A stretch of 64,000 bases of DNA. Origin: Saturnia japonica (Eukaryota > Arthropoda > Insecta > Lepidoptera > Saturniidae). The stretch spans positions 6,262,001-6,326,000 of the forward strand of contig CM065304.1 in NCBI GenBank assembly GCA_033032175.1, given 5' to 3'. The notes beneath the pieces are model-generated. The model searched no databases. It saw only the letters and a program-made list of their open reading frames with translations, and was not told the origin of the DNA. The position numbers and the translations under genes were made by a program. Numbering within the stretch: the first letter of the stretch is position 1; every line of letters begins with the position of its first letter. Below, in pieces: positions 1-12,200 of this stretch.

Positions 1-564
1 GTACTTTTTAAAGATAGTAAAAATGTTACTTTTGCCAGTACTATTAAAGACGTCATAAAGGGAATTGTTAGATTATTCTTAAATAACGGAATGAAAAGTT
101 TAAAGTGCTTCTAAATATCATTTCCAGGTAGATGACATGACATCTATTCAGATTGTTATGTGTAAGATGATACCAAAAGAACAAACTTAACTGTAAAGCC
201 GGTTGCTAATATCCGATCGAATATGCGAAACTACAAGTCTATGAACGAATATGCGATGATTTGACAGCATTCTCGCTTTTCCGTTGGTTTAACGACACGC
301 ATCAAAGTGCGCGATCATTGAACTTTCGCGTAATCTCCCAAACATTCATGCTATATACAAACAACAATAACCAAATACCTATAACAAATATATAGGTATA
401 GGGTATGTAAGTAACATTAAATGGTATATAGTCGTATTATGAAGCACTAAGCTAAGAAGATTATTCGAACATATTTTAGTTATCCAGAGTCGAGGAAAAT
501 TTATACGTTGCATTTATACATCTTTTTGTTTTAAACAGATAGGTACCTAATTAATCTTACTAAT

Positions 565-1065
565 ATAATAAATGTGAAAGTGTGTATGTTTGGATGTTTT
601 GATGTTAGTTACTCAATCACGCGAAAATGGCTTAACGGATTTCTATGAAATTTAGCACACAGATAATCTATGACCTGCAATAACACATAGGCTACTTTTT
701 ATCCAGGTAAAATTCATAGTTTAACCAGTGTTATCTTTAAATATAATAAATGAAAAGTTTGTACCTTTGTTACTCAATCACGCGAAAATGGCTGAGCGGA
801 TTTGGATGAAATTTAGCAGACAGATAGTCTATCACCTGAAAAAACATATAGGATATTTTTATCCCGATAACAGTTATAGCTTAACCAGTGTTATCCTACA
901 AATATCACAAATGTGAGAGTTTGTATGTTTGTTACTAAATCACGCAAAAACGACAGAACGGTTTTGGATAAAATTTTGCAGACAGATAGTCTATAACCTA
1001 GATTAACACATAGCGTACTTTTTATCCTGATAAAATCATAACTTAACCACTGTTATCCTATAAAT
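565..1065. repeat. Three tandem copies of a ~161-bp repeat
   Basis: The phrase 'actcaatcacgcgaaaatgg' recurs at 611 and 772, with a diverged form at 934, so the period is 161-162 bp. Each copy carries the same following blocks ('cacatagg', 'tactttttatcc', 'ttaaccagtgttatc'). A single dispersed copy of the same unit lies at about 33,430-33,535 in a ferlin intron, so this is a transposon-derived repeat rather than a coding array. The short ORF at 728-916 lies inside the second and third copies. Confidence 0.8.
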
Positions 1066-1072
1066 AACCATA

Positions 1073-1385
1073 ACCCATCTGTGATCTTTTTGCTTTGTCG
1101 TGTTTCAAATCAGAAAGTGATGCAGTAATATAGAGAGGTCGTAGGGATCGCGAAGACCATACAGATAACGAAAAACCCATCTATGAATGTTTTTGTTTTT
1201 CGTGTTCCGATATCAGCCGGTGTATATGCAGTAATATAGCGGGGTGGTAGGGATCGGGTCCACTATACACATAGTAACAAACCCATCTATGATTTTCTTT
1301 TGGTTTGTCGTGTTCCGAGATCAATCTGTGTATATCCAATAATACGCAGACTAAGTCTCGTGTACCAGCTAGTCTATAATAATAT
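1073..1385. repeat. Three tandem copies of a ~104-bp repeat
   Basis: Copies start at the phrase 'acccatct' at 1073, 1175 and 1281 (periods 102 and 106). Each carries 'tttgtcgtgtt' or a variant, 'gcagtaatata' and 'gtagggatcg'. It directly follows the 161-bp array. A diverged relative of part of it appears near 32,680-32,880. No coding potential is visible. Confidence 0.7.
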
Positions 1386-1871
1386 AATTGAGACCTTAAT
1401 TACTCTCCACTTGTGTTCGTAAAAGGCGTTGTAGTAGAAAGTTTAGGACTAGTTAATTAATTTTTTTGTGGTCTAATTTTCCTGAATTCGTGTAGTTAAT
1501 TTTATTTTATAATTCTATCGGCTGGCGGTGAAGGAAAATATTGTTGTTATTATATTCCTGAATAGCCATGTAGGACGGAAGTACCGAATTATTAACTACT
1601 TAGTGTCTGAAATTTTCGTCAAGATATTGGCTGGCCTAAAGTACTTTGTCAAAAAGAAGGACGATAATAGGCTGTTAATATTAAATGAAAAGGATGCTTT
1701 AATGTTTTGCGCATGTAGAGAGAATGAATGAAAGAAAAATGACTAAACAGATTTATAAGCCGAATGTGAATGGGAACATTGGAAAAGGAAGGCCTAGACC
1801 CTAGACGAACGTTCAACGTTTCAATTGGGGACGTTCTGGACATATTTCAGGTCAAGAGAACTTTAAACTAG

Positions 1872-2340
1872 AGATGAAACGGATAGTGGTTCGGCCGGAT
1901 ACCGAATACCGGATATTCGGCCAGCTAAGACGCCCGAGCGCCGGATATCCGGCTACCAGATATTTGGCCCTTTATCACGATACATGACGCGATCAGTTTG
2001 ATTTGAATATTGGCGCGGCGAACGAGATCGGAAATAAACTAAACTAACATTTTTGATGTGCGATTATAAAAATAAATGGTATCCATAACCTATAGTAGGT
2101 ACAGACGCCAACGTATATTATTAATAATTGTAAAAAATGATAATTATTATCTTTTGTTTCAATTTGTGTAAAAATAACATATTATGAATTTTATAATTGA
2201 AATAAATTATTATTATTATTGTGTTATGACTTGCCTTGTGTAAAATAATGAGATTTTTTTTTTTAATTTTACTATCCCGAATCCGACCGCATACTGAATT
2301 ACTATCCGGTAGCCGGCCTATCTAGCCGATAGATTACTTA
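1872..2340. mobile_element. Non-autonomous element with GCCGGATAYCGG-type palindromes (hAT-like)
   Basis: The left side (1872-1980) is packed with palindromic pieces such as 'ggccggatacc', 'ccggatattcggcc' and 'gccggatatccgg'. The right side (2276-2335) carries partner pieces 'atccggtagccggcc'. The interior is AT-rich and non-coding. Elements with this sequence style and an 'agagatg-aacgga' left end are common in Lepidoptera and are usually treated as hAT MITEs. That family name is from memory and not tested; the boundaries are approximate. Confidence 0.45.
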
Positions 2341-2429
2341 CTACAAACTTATTTACAAATTTTTCCTCCTTATCATCATCATCATCATCACCATTATTAT
2401 ATTAATAGGTACGTGAAATAAACACTTTC

Positions 2430-2760
2430 TACCCCTTTTTAAGCCTATGGCGTGCACGGAATACTGAGTTTTGGCCTGGTTAAAGTTTATATGGAGGAGT
2501 CGAGAAAGCTAAAATTTATACATAATATTTGTTACTAATATATTAAATAAAATAAATTAATGCTGCGAAGCCTAACCTGACCAGTGCCATTGAACTTAGA
2601 CCCCCCAAAATATTGACATTGCCACTCAACGAAAAGTGACAGCAAGTGAAATAATATTCATTGTTTATGTTTATACAGCAAATGTCAAACAGAAAATAGT
2701 CTATGATTAAAAAGTCGCTGGTCGAATTTCGATTGTTGGGCGACCGCTAATATTAGTTAA
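2430..2760 (+). repeat. Dispersed repeat family A, copy 1
   Basis: It begins around 'tttttaagcctatggcgtgcacggaa' and continues through 'ggttaaagtttatatggaggagt', 'aaagctaaaatttat' and 'aaaaagtcgctggtcgaatttcga'. The same ordered blocks occur at 18,480-18,797 (reverse), 25,228-25,595 and 33,205-33,425. It is non-coding and its class is unknown to me. The four copies in one window are listed because two of them sit against ferlin splice sites. Confidence 0.75.
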
Positions 2761-4789
2761 TATAGATAATCAAAAGAAGACACTATTAAGACAAAGAAAA
2801 ATCTACAGTATAAACCATAGAATTATATATACTGCATCTATGATATAAAATAATAAGAAATAAGGCAACCGCTATAATTTTGGCAGTTCGATGGATGGGT
2901 AAAGAATTCACACGTTTTATAGCGGCCGTGCTCAAAAGCGGAGTTCATTAAAATAGTGTTACTATATAATAAATCGAAGGGAAATATTTTAACAAGACAA
3001 CGTTCACGCTAACATCATGGGCGGTTTGATTGTATCGTACAATGAAATTGGGTCTTTTCGGCATTTTTGTCAATGAAGGGCCTGTCTATGTTGCAATTAT
3101 ATTGATTTAGTGTAAACAGGGAACATCACGACACGCAGCTAAAAATTATAATAGGTACATAGGGAATTTTGAATAGTTCTAATTTTATTTAGATTTATTT
3201 GTATTAAATATTCAATTAAACCCTTCAATCTTATTATATTAAGTGAACAATTCTTTTATATATATAAATATGTAATTGATTTCTTGGAAACGGCTCCAAC
3301 TATTTCGATGAAACTTAACTTTGTATTTAGATAACGTTTTACATTCCAAGTTTACCTAGATAGGTGTTTTTCTTTTTTTGTTAATAAGACACCGAGCACA
3401 GCTGTCAGCTCGGTCGCCCAGATATTTATGTTTAAATGTGCAACAATACTGCGATTATGAATATTTCTAGGTCGGGTAATCAACCCCTTCTGTGCTATAA
3501 TTCGCTATTATAATTATTATACCACTACGTGTATTTAAACAGAAAAATTCTTCACTCGGAAGATCATTATTGTTCACTCCTTATATAAAGTTTAGTGTAA
3601 TTTCTAGGAACTAAGGTAATCGATTAAATCAAACTTTAAACTTACTTAAAATCTATGAGATATTTTATTGCACCTATGATTATTACGTACAATTTTTTAA
3701 TTTTTTTTTCTCTACCGCTTTTTAAGATCATATTTTTGACATGGATTTCATAGTAGGTATGGTATATCAATTGCTTGATGTCTGATATAATTTTTTTTTT
3801 CTTCCAAATAGTACATAGCAAATTTTGTTGCCTAAGTCTGCCTAACCTATTAACATTTATTAACAGGAGAAGAATGAAAATTTTAAAGTATATTATTCAA
3901 TTTAGACAATGCGGAAACTCCTTTTTTATACATATAGCTCTTGAGTTTATTTTCAGATAAAACACTGAAATGCTTATGAATGTTTTTATACAATTTGTTA
4001 CACTTGTTGTACCAAGTCTAAATTACGGATGTATTATACCTCTTAACCAATCAACAAAGAGAATTAATATTGCAACGATCTCCTTAGTATTCCAGTCGTG
4101 AGCCTCAACGACTACTTAAAAAAAAATGAAATATCACAGAACCATCATCGTATATGACATTACATCCACAACAAATTACATACAATTTATAACACAATAA
4201 TAATATGTTGCTAAACAAGTACCAGATGAGACGCAGGCAAAAACCTGTCGGCCAACCGGTCTTCAGAATCGAGAATGAGACCAACCCGGAAGACACGGCC
4301 CAGTATTTTCAGGTTCGATTCTTATAAATTATTTATTTAATAGTCCCTTATTGGTAGACGGGAGATGTGGGCTTATGTTTTTCTTTCGTTCTTGTACAAT
4401 GCATGCCTTTCTTGGACGTTGAGCGGAATATAAATGTGTTTGGCTTTTATTTATGGGTGTAAATGATAGCTCGTGGCTATTTTATAATACATTATGACCA
4501 CTAGCTTAGGTAATATAATGACTTTCATGCGTTTTATAAAAGTAAAGTTTGACACGATTACTGATTATATATACTTAAAATCTCAAAGGAATAGTGCTAG
4601 GAAACAGTTTCTAACTTGAAGAACTAACAATTTCTATTGGCGTTTGTATAATTCCTGGGAACTAATAGACAAACATTTAGACATCATTTTATCTTGCATT
4701 GTAATTAGCAACATTGGTGCTTGGTGCTAGACCTCTCAATCGGACCGCACACTCATGTTATAGCTAGTCAAACGGATACATGCCTTAAC

Positions 4790-4905
4790 ACTAAGCTATG
4801 GTTTCATCCCTTGCTTTCCTTTACCGAAAGCTCAAGACCATTGTGGGATTCGAACCCATGTTCATCGACACAGTATCGTCGGACATCCTATTACTGAGCT
4901 ATTAT
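4790..4905 (-). repeat. tRNA-derived SINE head relic
   Basis: Read on the minus strand, 'atgggttcgaatcccac' (4846-4862 on the plus strand) matches the RNA polymerase III B-box consensus GGTTCGANTCC. The surrounding plus-strand phrase 'cgacacagtatcgtcggacatcctattactgagcta' resembles the 3' half of a tRNA-like fold. It is not an intact tRNA gene, since no acceptor-stem pairing is apparent. A related head lies at 14,580-14,690. Confidence 0.4.
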
Positions 4906-5008
4906 CACTTTAATCCGATGACAAGGAAATTGAAAGGAATAAAAAAGTGGCATTTATCAATTTTGATAGAGATGGTGACGCATACAGGCTGCTCTTTGTG
5001 TTCACCAG

Positions 5009-6233
5009 GTAACAGTAAACGTGCTTGAAGCTTGTAAGTTGGCATGGACAAATCCACATTCTGCCAACTCCTATGTGATCGTTGTTGTTGGAAAAAAGAA
5101 GCAAAGGACAAATATAAAAAGGAACATGGAAGAACCTCTGTATAGAGAGGTTAATATTTTATATCCAGTTTATGATTTTACAGATGATTATAGAATTTTT
5201 GCTTTAGGAAGCATAATATATATTTTTGCCACTATTAGCCAGACCTCTCAGCAAAATAACTTTTCCAGTAGAAAGTGAAGTTTTAAGAATATACATTGTT
5301 TTTGACATCTACAAATTTTTTAAATCAATGCTGATTTCTTTGTAACATATTTGTGGCAATTCATGATTTTAATTAATCGGTGATTTTTTTTTTTAACCAG
5401 TACTTCATGTTTGATTTGTATATGAGCATTCGCAATATCAAATGGACAAACATATGGCTGGCGGTTATGGAACCGAGATGCTGTGCGCCACCGCGGCTGC
5501 TTGGCGAGACCAACGTGGATTTGGGCACAATTTGGACGCAGCCACGTTAGTAAAACAAAAAGGTTTACGAAGAAAATAAAATAAACTCAAGTCCTGCTGT
5601 TTAAATATGACTTCACATTTATAATATCCATCTATTAGATCAGTTTCTATAACACAATTAAAGAATTAATTTACTTGTCAGTTAAACATTTTTATCAAAT
5701 ATTTTGATTTAGGACAATATAATACAAATCACTACGGTTGTTTTCACTCAGCAGTTTTCAGTGGCTAAAAATGATCAAAAAGTGCGATGTTTTAATGATG
5801 CTCTTTGTAAACTGTTTAGCTACGTGACCTTTCTCCTGCACCTGGAAAATTAATAGGGACTACTTTTAAACATTAAGTTCTCGATTAGCACAACAATATG
5901 CATTGAAATATAAAAAAAAATAAGATCACGAGTATATCTTTGATAACACTAACAATTACTCATATTCTCTTGTCGCCTTTAAAGATTGTGTGAAGCAATG
6001 TGAAATAAGCACGTTTATAAGAGAAATTCAAAAGAGTAAGCTACATACATAAACTTGATTCTAACAGAAAAGGGGTTTCCAGATCATCAAGTCTTCCACA
6101 AATGGGCCCAACTGAGCCTACCTCGTGATCCGGCTGCTGGAATTGTGGGCTTCTTAAAGGTGGATATTTCAATTATATTCAAAGGATGTATGCACATCAT
6201 GCATCCAATTAGAAACGATGATAAAGTGGAAGA
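5009..6233 (+). CDS. Ferlin exons 1-3: C2B and start of FerI
   Basis: Exon 5009-5149 (phase 0 to 0) encodes a C2 strand set beginning VTVNVLEACKLAW and ending LYRE. Exon 5401-5545 continues with YFMFDLYM and LLGETNVDLGTIW, the second half of the C2 fold. Exon 6068-6233 carries the FerI-type join HKWAQL and GFLKVDI. The loop that holds calcium aspartates in active C2 domains reads WTNPHSANSY here, so this domain is probably calcium-independent. The donor of exon 2 must be GTTAGT at 5546, because reading on meets a TAG. The donor of exon 3 is GTAAGT at 6234. Confidence 0.85.
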
Positions 6234-9200
6234 GTAAGTTAAATTAGGAATTTTTCTAGTTCGGTATAATATTATGTTCATCCCTAATGAGATCAAAACA
6301 AGCTACAAACTGTAAAAAAAAAGACGTTCAATTTTTAAAATTGCTTGCAGAATTATATTCTTAAAACAATTACATTTCATGCTTTTATAACGTAATTTTT
6401 GGACTTGACGTATTCTTCGATTGCAGTTGAAATTATCTGGTGATTATTTCAGAAATCTCCTCTTACCTTCTGGTTCAGAACAGCAAAGAGCCAATTACTT
6501 GATAACTATTTATGGTGGCTTTGGTCTAACCAATCCGTCTGTAGCTACAAGTGATCGTAATTACGGGAAACCTCCAAACACCTTCGTTAGAGTGACGTTT
6601 TGTGGCCTTACGGTAAGAAACCAAATGTTTTGAAAATTTCACTATTTGATGGCTGCACATTTTCGCCAGTGCCGGTATAATAATGTCAGAATTAATTAAC
6701 GCTATAAGAACATATTTTTAGGCCAAGACTGCTGTTCAAAAACGCAACTACAATCCAATATTTTGCGAGCAAGTATCCATAGTAGAGATGTTTCCCAATA
6801 TGAGTCAGTTGGTTTATCTGGAGTTATGCTCTGGTGATTCTTATTTGAACAAAGTGATCGGCAGTGTCCACTTAAGCTTGGCTCAGATTTCCCATGATGG
6901 TGATAATGGTTAGTTTTGTTTTGGATATAACAAAATTATTCGAAAGTTACTTCATTGAAGATTTCCATAATATAATAGATTCTCTTGGTTTAGTTAAAAT
7001 AGTTCCCATTTTTCATGTCCTAGTATCGCATTTGTTCTGAAAACTTGAAATGTTTGAATTAGCTTAGTCATATTTATATAGTCTTTTTACAAGGCATTAA
7101 GCTCATGCGATCATAAAATTATATCTTGCACGTGAGCTAAATTGCTGGTAAAGGCTAAATGGTAAATGTGTTTTAGGTTTTATCCCAACGTTTGGGCCAT
7201 CACTGCTACATATGTATGGAACATCCTCTCCTGGCAATCCAGGTATTATTAACATAGATGATGGAGCTTTTCATCGAGGAGCTTTACTCGTCTCATTAAA
7301 AACTGTTGTTCCATATTATCATCAATCAATTAGAACAACTAATGTCGAACCCGTTTCTCCTATAAAACTGGTAAGCAGTTCTTCACCTTGTTTGTTAGAG
7401 TTGTTATAATATGTTTTGTTTAGTAATGTCTTAGGTTACGCGTATTGCGTGAAGATTATTAATAATTCTTAGGTAACAAAAAGCAGTATTTCACTGATAA
7501 TGATGATAAAAAAATGCATTTTTTATAGGAAAATTTATGGACTTTGGAAGATTTTTGCATATATTGCCCGATTTTAGAAGTTTCAATGTTGGATCGGCGG
7601 GTTGTTAGGAAATATTGTGGAGTCGCTATCACTGTTGCAGAGATTCCAACTGGTCAAGCGGGAGATGAAGGTGAGTAAATTACTATATACATACATATGT
7701 TAATATTTTTTTTAATTTAAAAATCGTTATCACAAAAATATAATTTTAATTTTCAGAGTTTTTCTCAATGATGACTGAAATACGTAAGTTTACTAAGTTG
7801 TAATAGACGTACGATTCATCTTATATATGTGATACTTAAACTGTACCAATTAGAATAGCGGTAAAATAAAATTCACGGGATCAAACTTCATGATTACAAT
7901 TTCATTACCTACTGATATGTTTATTTCATCTTCCTTTACTTTTTGAACCTATCTACAATTACTTGTCCAGGATCAAGAAAACTTCATTACACCGGATCTA
8001 TGGATGTAATTAAAACTCGTCCCGTATACGGATACTTGCACTTTGCGAATTCTTTCCCTGTACTACAATTAGCGACGCGCCTCCCTGATTTCCGGTTCAG
8101 GATGTACAGAAACAACATGATCTATAGCATAGTTGCTGATTTGGTATTTATAATTATTGTTATGTAACACAAATTAAGTTATATTTAATAAATCGTTCCC
8201 GACGACTTATTGGTCATAAACTTCTGACGACGGCAATAATGCTCAGATGTTAGACTCTAGGCTAGAGCATCGTCGTAGAATAGCTTGCATCTCAGTCTTA
8301 TATAGGCTAAACTTCAGAGAGTGTTCGCAGGAATTATATTTTTCAAATTCACTTTCCCGATTTTTTCACATGACATCTAGACGTTCTCTAAATTTGCAAA
8401 AAGTCATCAGTTTTTAGGGTGCCGTAACTCATAATAAAAAAACTGAACCCTTATAGGATCACTTTGTTGTCCATCTGTCTGTGTGTCTGGCTGGTTATCT
8501 GTCCATGTGGCATGACATTTTGTCTTGAAAACGACTTGAGCTATAAAGTTAAAATGAAAAGTGTGCCCTCATGGTGCTGTAAAAAATAACTTTTCTATTT
8601 TAACGAATTAAACAGATAAGGCACTTCATTGTTAATGAAGAGAGAAAGAAAGAGAATATATTTGTTGCTGTGAAAATACGGAATACGGAAATAACGCTCA
8701 CGAACCGATTAACAAAACTTATATGATACTTTGTTAATTGATTACTTTCTAGGTTAATAACACAATAATAAGATACAGACCTTCATAATAAAAGTTTAAA
8801 AGTCGCAATAGGGTACTTCCCGCAGGCCTACAGTCTTGAAATTTGATACAAAAGAAGGTATTTTAACAAAAGTTAAGGGAAAAATCATAAAGTAAGAAAT
8901 TTATATTCCAGTGTGAAATTATAATGTAGCAAAATTGTATTACGATTATTTCTAGATATTTAAGACAAGAAATACAATTGAAAGTAATATCGAGTACTAA
9001 AATCTATAAGCTCAAATTACTGTAACAAAAATCATGTTTCTAGGTTTATAACCTTTATAATAAAAGTTTCAAAGTCGCACTCAGTGACCAATTATCAAAA
9101 TCTACAGGGTACTTCCAAGCTACACATACAATTTTAAATGCTCTCCTAATGTTTATGCATATTATAATGACATATATCTGTATACTTATAACTTGGGTGG

Positions 9201-12200
9201 TTTCAAACGAAGAATGGATAAGCATCTGAAAGATAATCACTATTCATAATCATTTAAGGTCAAGTGTGTGCCTGTATTATATTTAAAAAAAGCCGAAAAT
9301 ATATTTTTTGTGTTAAATACTGTAAAATTTAGGTAATTAAAAACTGATAGTCTCTTATTATTTGATTTGTATGAATTTCAAGGAGAGATACTGTTTTTCT
9401 ACGCTTTAAGCGTCTCTTATTGTCCAAAAGCAGATAATTTCCTAGGTTAATTAAATTAGTGATTCAGCAGATAAAGTAATAATAAATCTATATTAATAGG
9501 GATTTCATAATTATGTACAAACATTATGAGAATTTATTAAACAATAATCATTAATAAAGTAAAGTGGTCCTTTAAAACATAAATTGCATTTTTTCCCTCA
9601 CAGGAACATATTTTGAAAGATGTGGAAAATCGTCTTAAAAACGTCGATTACTCGACACCAAATGAACTGGTTGGAGAATTGAATAAGGCTATTGATGATA
9701 CCGCCGAAAATATTCTTAAATTTCTCGACGTCATTGAAGATTCCAGTAAAACTAGCACAAATTACGACGATGCTATGCATAAGTACAAATCTGAGTTGGA
9801 CCAAAAACAATTGAATTTGCAAAAGGAAGAGATTGTAAGGTTTATGACTGAGCATAATAAATACTCTAAATGCTATGTGATATATGAATTTAGGGTTTTT
9901 TTCAACACAATTTCTGCACACAATTTTTTATGATCACTTTATTTAAAAAAGAGCTAAAATATTTCTTCAAAATGCTTGTTCCTCTAATGATGATAGCAGC
10001 TTAACTATAACAAGAAATTAAGTGAGTTTCAAGTATTGAGTTTTTTTTAAATCGTTATTGTTATATTTAGCATAATATAGTTACTACCTTTTTTCTCGAT
10101 CTTACTCACTACTACTACTATATTGGGCCTATTTAAAACTGTTAGGGCTTCAAAAGGCATTAAAAGTTGCGTAGGATCGTAACTCTGTTTTTTGAAGATT
10201 ATGATATAATACAGATCTAATAGAGTCTGGAGCAATGGTCCCCAAACTTTTTTGTTTCGTAGACCCTTTACCAATTTTTACTGTATTGGGTAGACCCACA
10301 ATAAATACTTTCTTTACAAAATTGCGAAGACAAATAAACAAGCCTTAACAAGTAATATCGGTACATGTTTTAAAAATTATCTATAAAAATAAATTTATAA
10401 GGTCATCCCACTATCGATCCCGAATATTCCCATGACTGATGCAAGTAATCACGGAATTATCTGAATTTAGCTCCATACCTTCTTATTGTAAAAAAAACGT
10501 ATTATGTAAATACAAATATACCGTTATATTCTATTATTCTATTTATAGAAAGAAAACCAAAGTTTTCGTCACAATTTGCTTAAATGAAATTCACTATTTT
10601 GTCGACCCCCATTTGCAACTCGCGGACCTTCAAGTTTTGTTTCCCCTTGAAGTTCGAAATCGACCCCTAGCGGTCCGTGTGGACTACTTTGAGAATCTAC
10701 GGTCTAGAGATACATCAGGAAACGGAAAAAAGAAGACCTTCAAATTTTGTTTCCCCTTGAAGTTCGAAATCGACCCCTAGCGGTCCATGTGGACTACTTT
10801 GGGAACCTACAGTCTAGAGATACATCAGGAAACGGAAAAAAGAGCGCCCGACCTGGGGTTGTCGTATATATTTTACTATAAAATAATTTATTTAGCTGAT
10901 ATTCTACATAACAAAACAAGCGAGAAATTTCTAAAATCCACCTGTTTGTTGCTAGACATCAATTTCTAGTACCTGTTATAAATAAAAGTAAATTTTTAGT
11001 AAAAAAAATTTGTAGTAAGTTTATAAACTTACTAAAGTCTAGATTTAATGGTAACGTAATCTGTGCTGAGTAAAGTAGGCAATTAATATTTATCGGCAGC
11101 AATAATATTACCACTATCATTTTAAACAATATCAAATATTATTTACCTGAAGAAAATATCAATTTACTTTAATACAAAGAGTGATTTTTATAGAGACTTT
11201 TATTTACAAATATGGGTTAGCGGATACCTGTTTCGTAATCGTCCGATAATATATTTTACCCATATTGTATTCTAGGAAAAAATATATCGGCACATTTCCA
11301 AGAAGAATAAATGGGATTTATCCATTAAAATAACCGAGTCAACTACAACGAATAAGAGTAATAATGTCACTAGAAAAGAAGTTAAATTATTGCTCGCCGA
11401 GACTAAAACAATAGCCCAGAATTTAAAACCTTTGGTGTATAAGGTAAATAATATAGTTATGAAAAATGTAGTACTATAAAATGTGTTTTCTGTATATTTA
11501 TATGTAGGTATATAAAAATGAACGATTCTTTGTTTGTTTGTCTTCTATTCATTCCAAAACCATGCATCCGATTACATAGACATTTTTGGCCTTTTTGTAC
11601 GCACACCAGTTTACAATATTTCGAGTAGGAGTTGTTTCATTTCGAAAACAAAGCGTGGGATACAGCTATCAAATAGTACATAATATAAGAAGTTCATATT
11701 GTAATTCGTATTGACATAATAATATTATACTTCATATGTATATTTTATTCAGAATATTCTTTTTGTATTATTTAAACACGCACTTTATGCGCGACAACGA
11801 AATGAGGCAACAAATTTTACTGGAAAATGTTAAATAAGATTAATTAACAGATATCGAAATAAAGATTATAGATTTTAAAATATTTTTGATAGATAAAAGT
11901 TATGTGATAATCATTAATGTTTTGAAATAACAGACGTATGAGGGGTGGCCTGATATTGTTGTTTGGTTGCTAAATAGCGGTTCAAGAGTGGCGTATGCTA
12001 AAGTACCTGCTGCAGACATAATCTACTCTGTGCTACCTGAACAACGCGGGAAGCTTGTGGTCGAATACAAACTATGAATATGAAGGTATGTTGAAATATT
12101 CACCCTAAATCCATAGTGACATGTGTGACCTTAATTGATTCAGTCTAGGATAATAATCGGGATCTTTAAAACGAAGTTTTTCCACGTTTCAGTTTTAAAA

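Larger units (their letters stand above)
1..5008. other. Repeat-rich flank upstream of the first recognised ferlin exon
   Basis: I searched here for the missing 5' exons of the ferlin gene (start codon, C2A, first part of C2B) and found none I could support. The stretch holds two short tandem arrays, an hAT-like palindromic element, one copy of a dispersed repeat family and a tRNA-like SINE relic, each listed separately. The remaining sequence is AT-rich with short ORFs lacking splice-compatible context. The missing exons may lie before the window or be too short or divergent to see by eye. Confidence 0.6.

Noticed and set aside
1528..1731. 67-codon ORF considered as a 5' ferlin exon
   Set aside because: No C2A pattern, non-ATG start and no phase-matched splice into 5009.
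4790..4905. tRNA-like sequences here and at 14,580, 15,330 and 24,540 as tRNA genes
   Set aside because: Only B-box and part of the arms are present and they continue into dispersed repeat bodies; they are SINE heads.
6421..6452. Earlier acceptor (6,425-6,426) for ferlin exon 4
   Set aside because: It gives phase 0 where exon 3 leaves two bases; the later acceptor restores the frame and the E-N-L-L-L-P motif.
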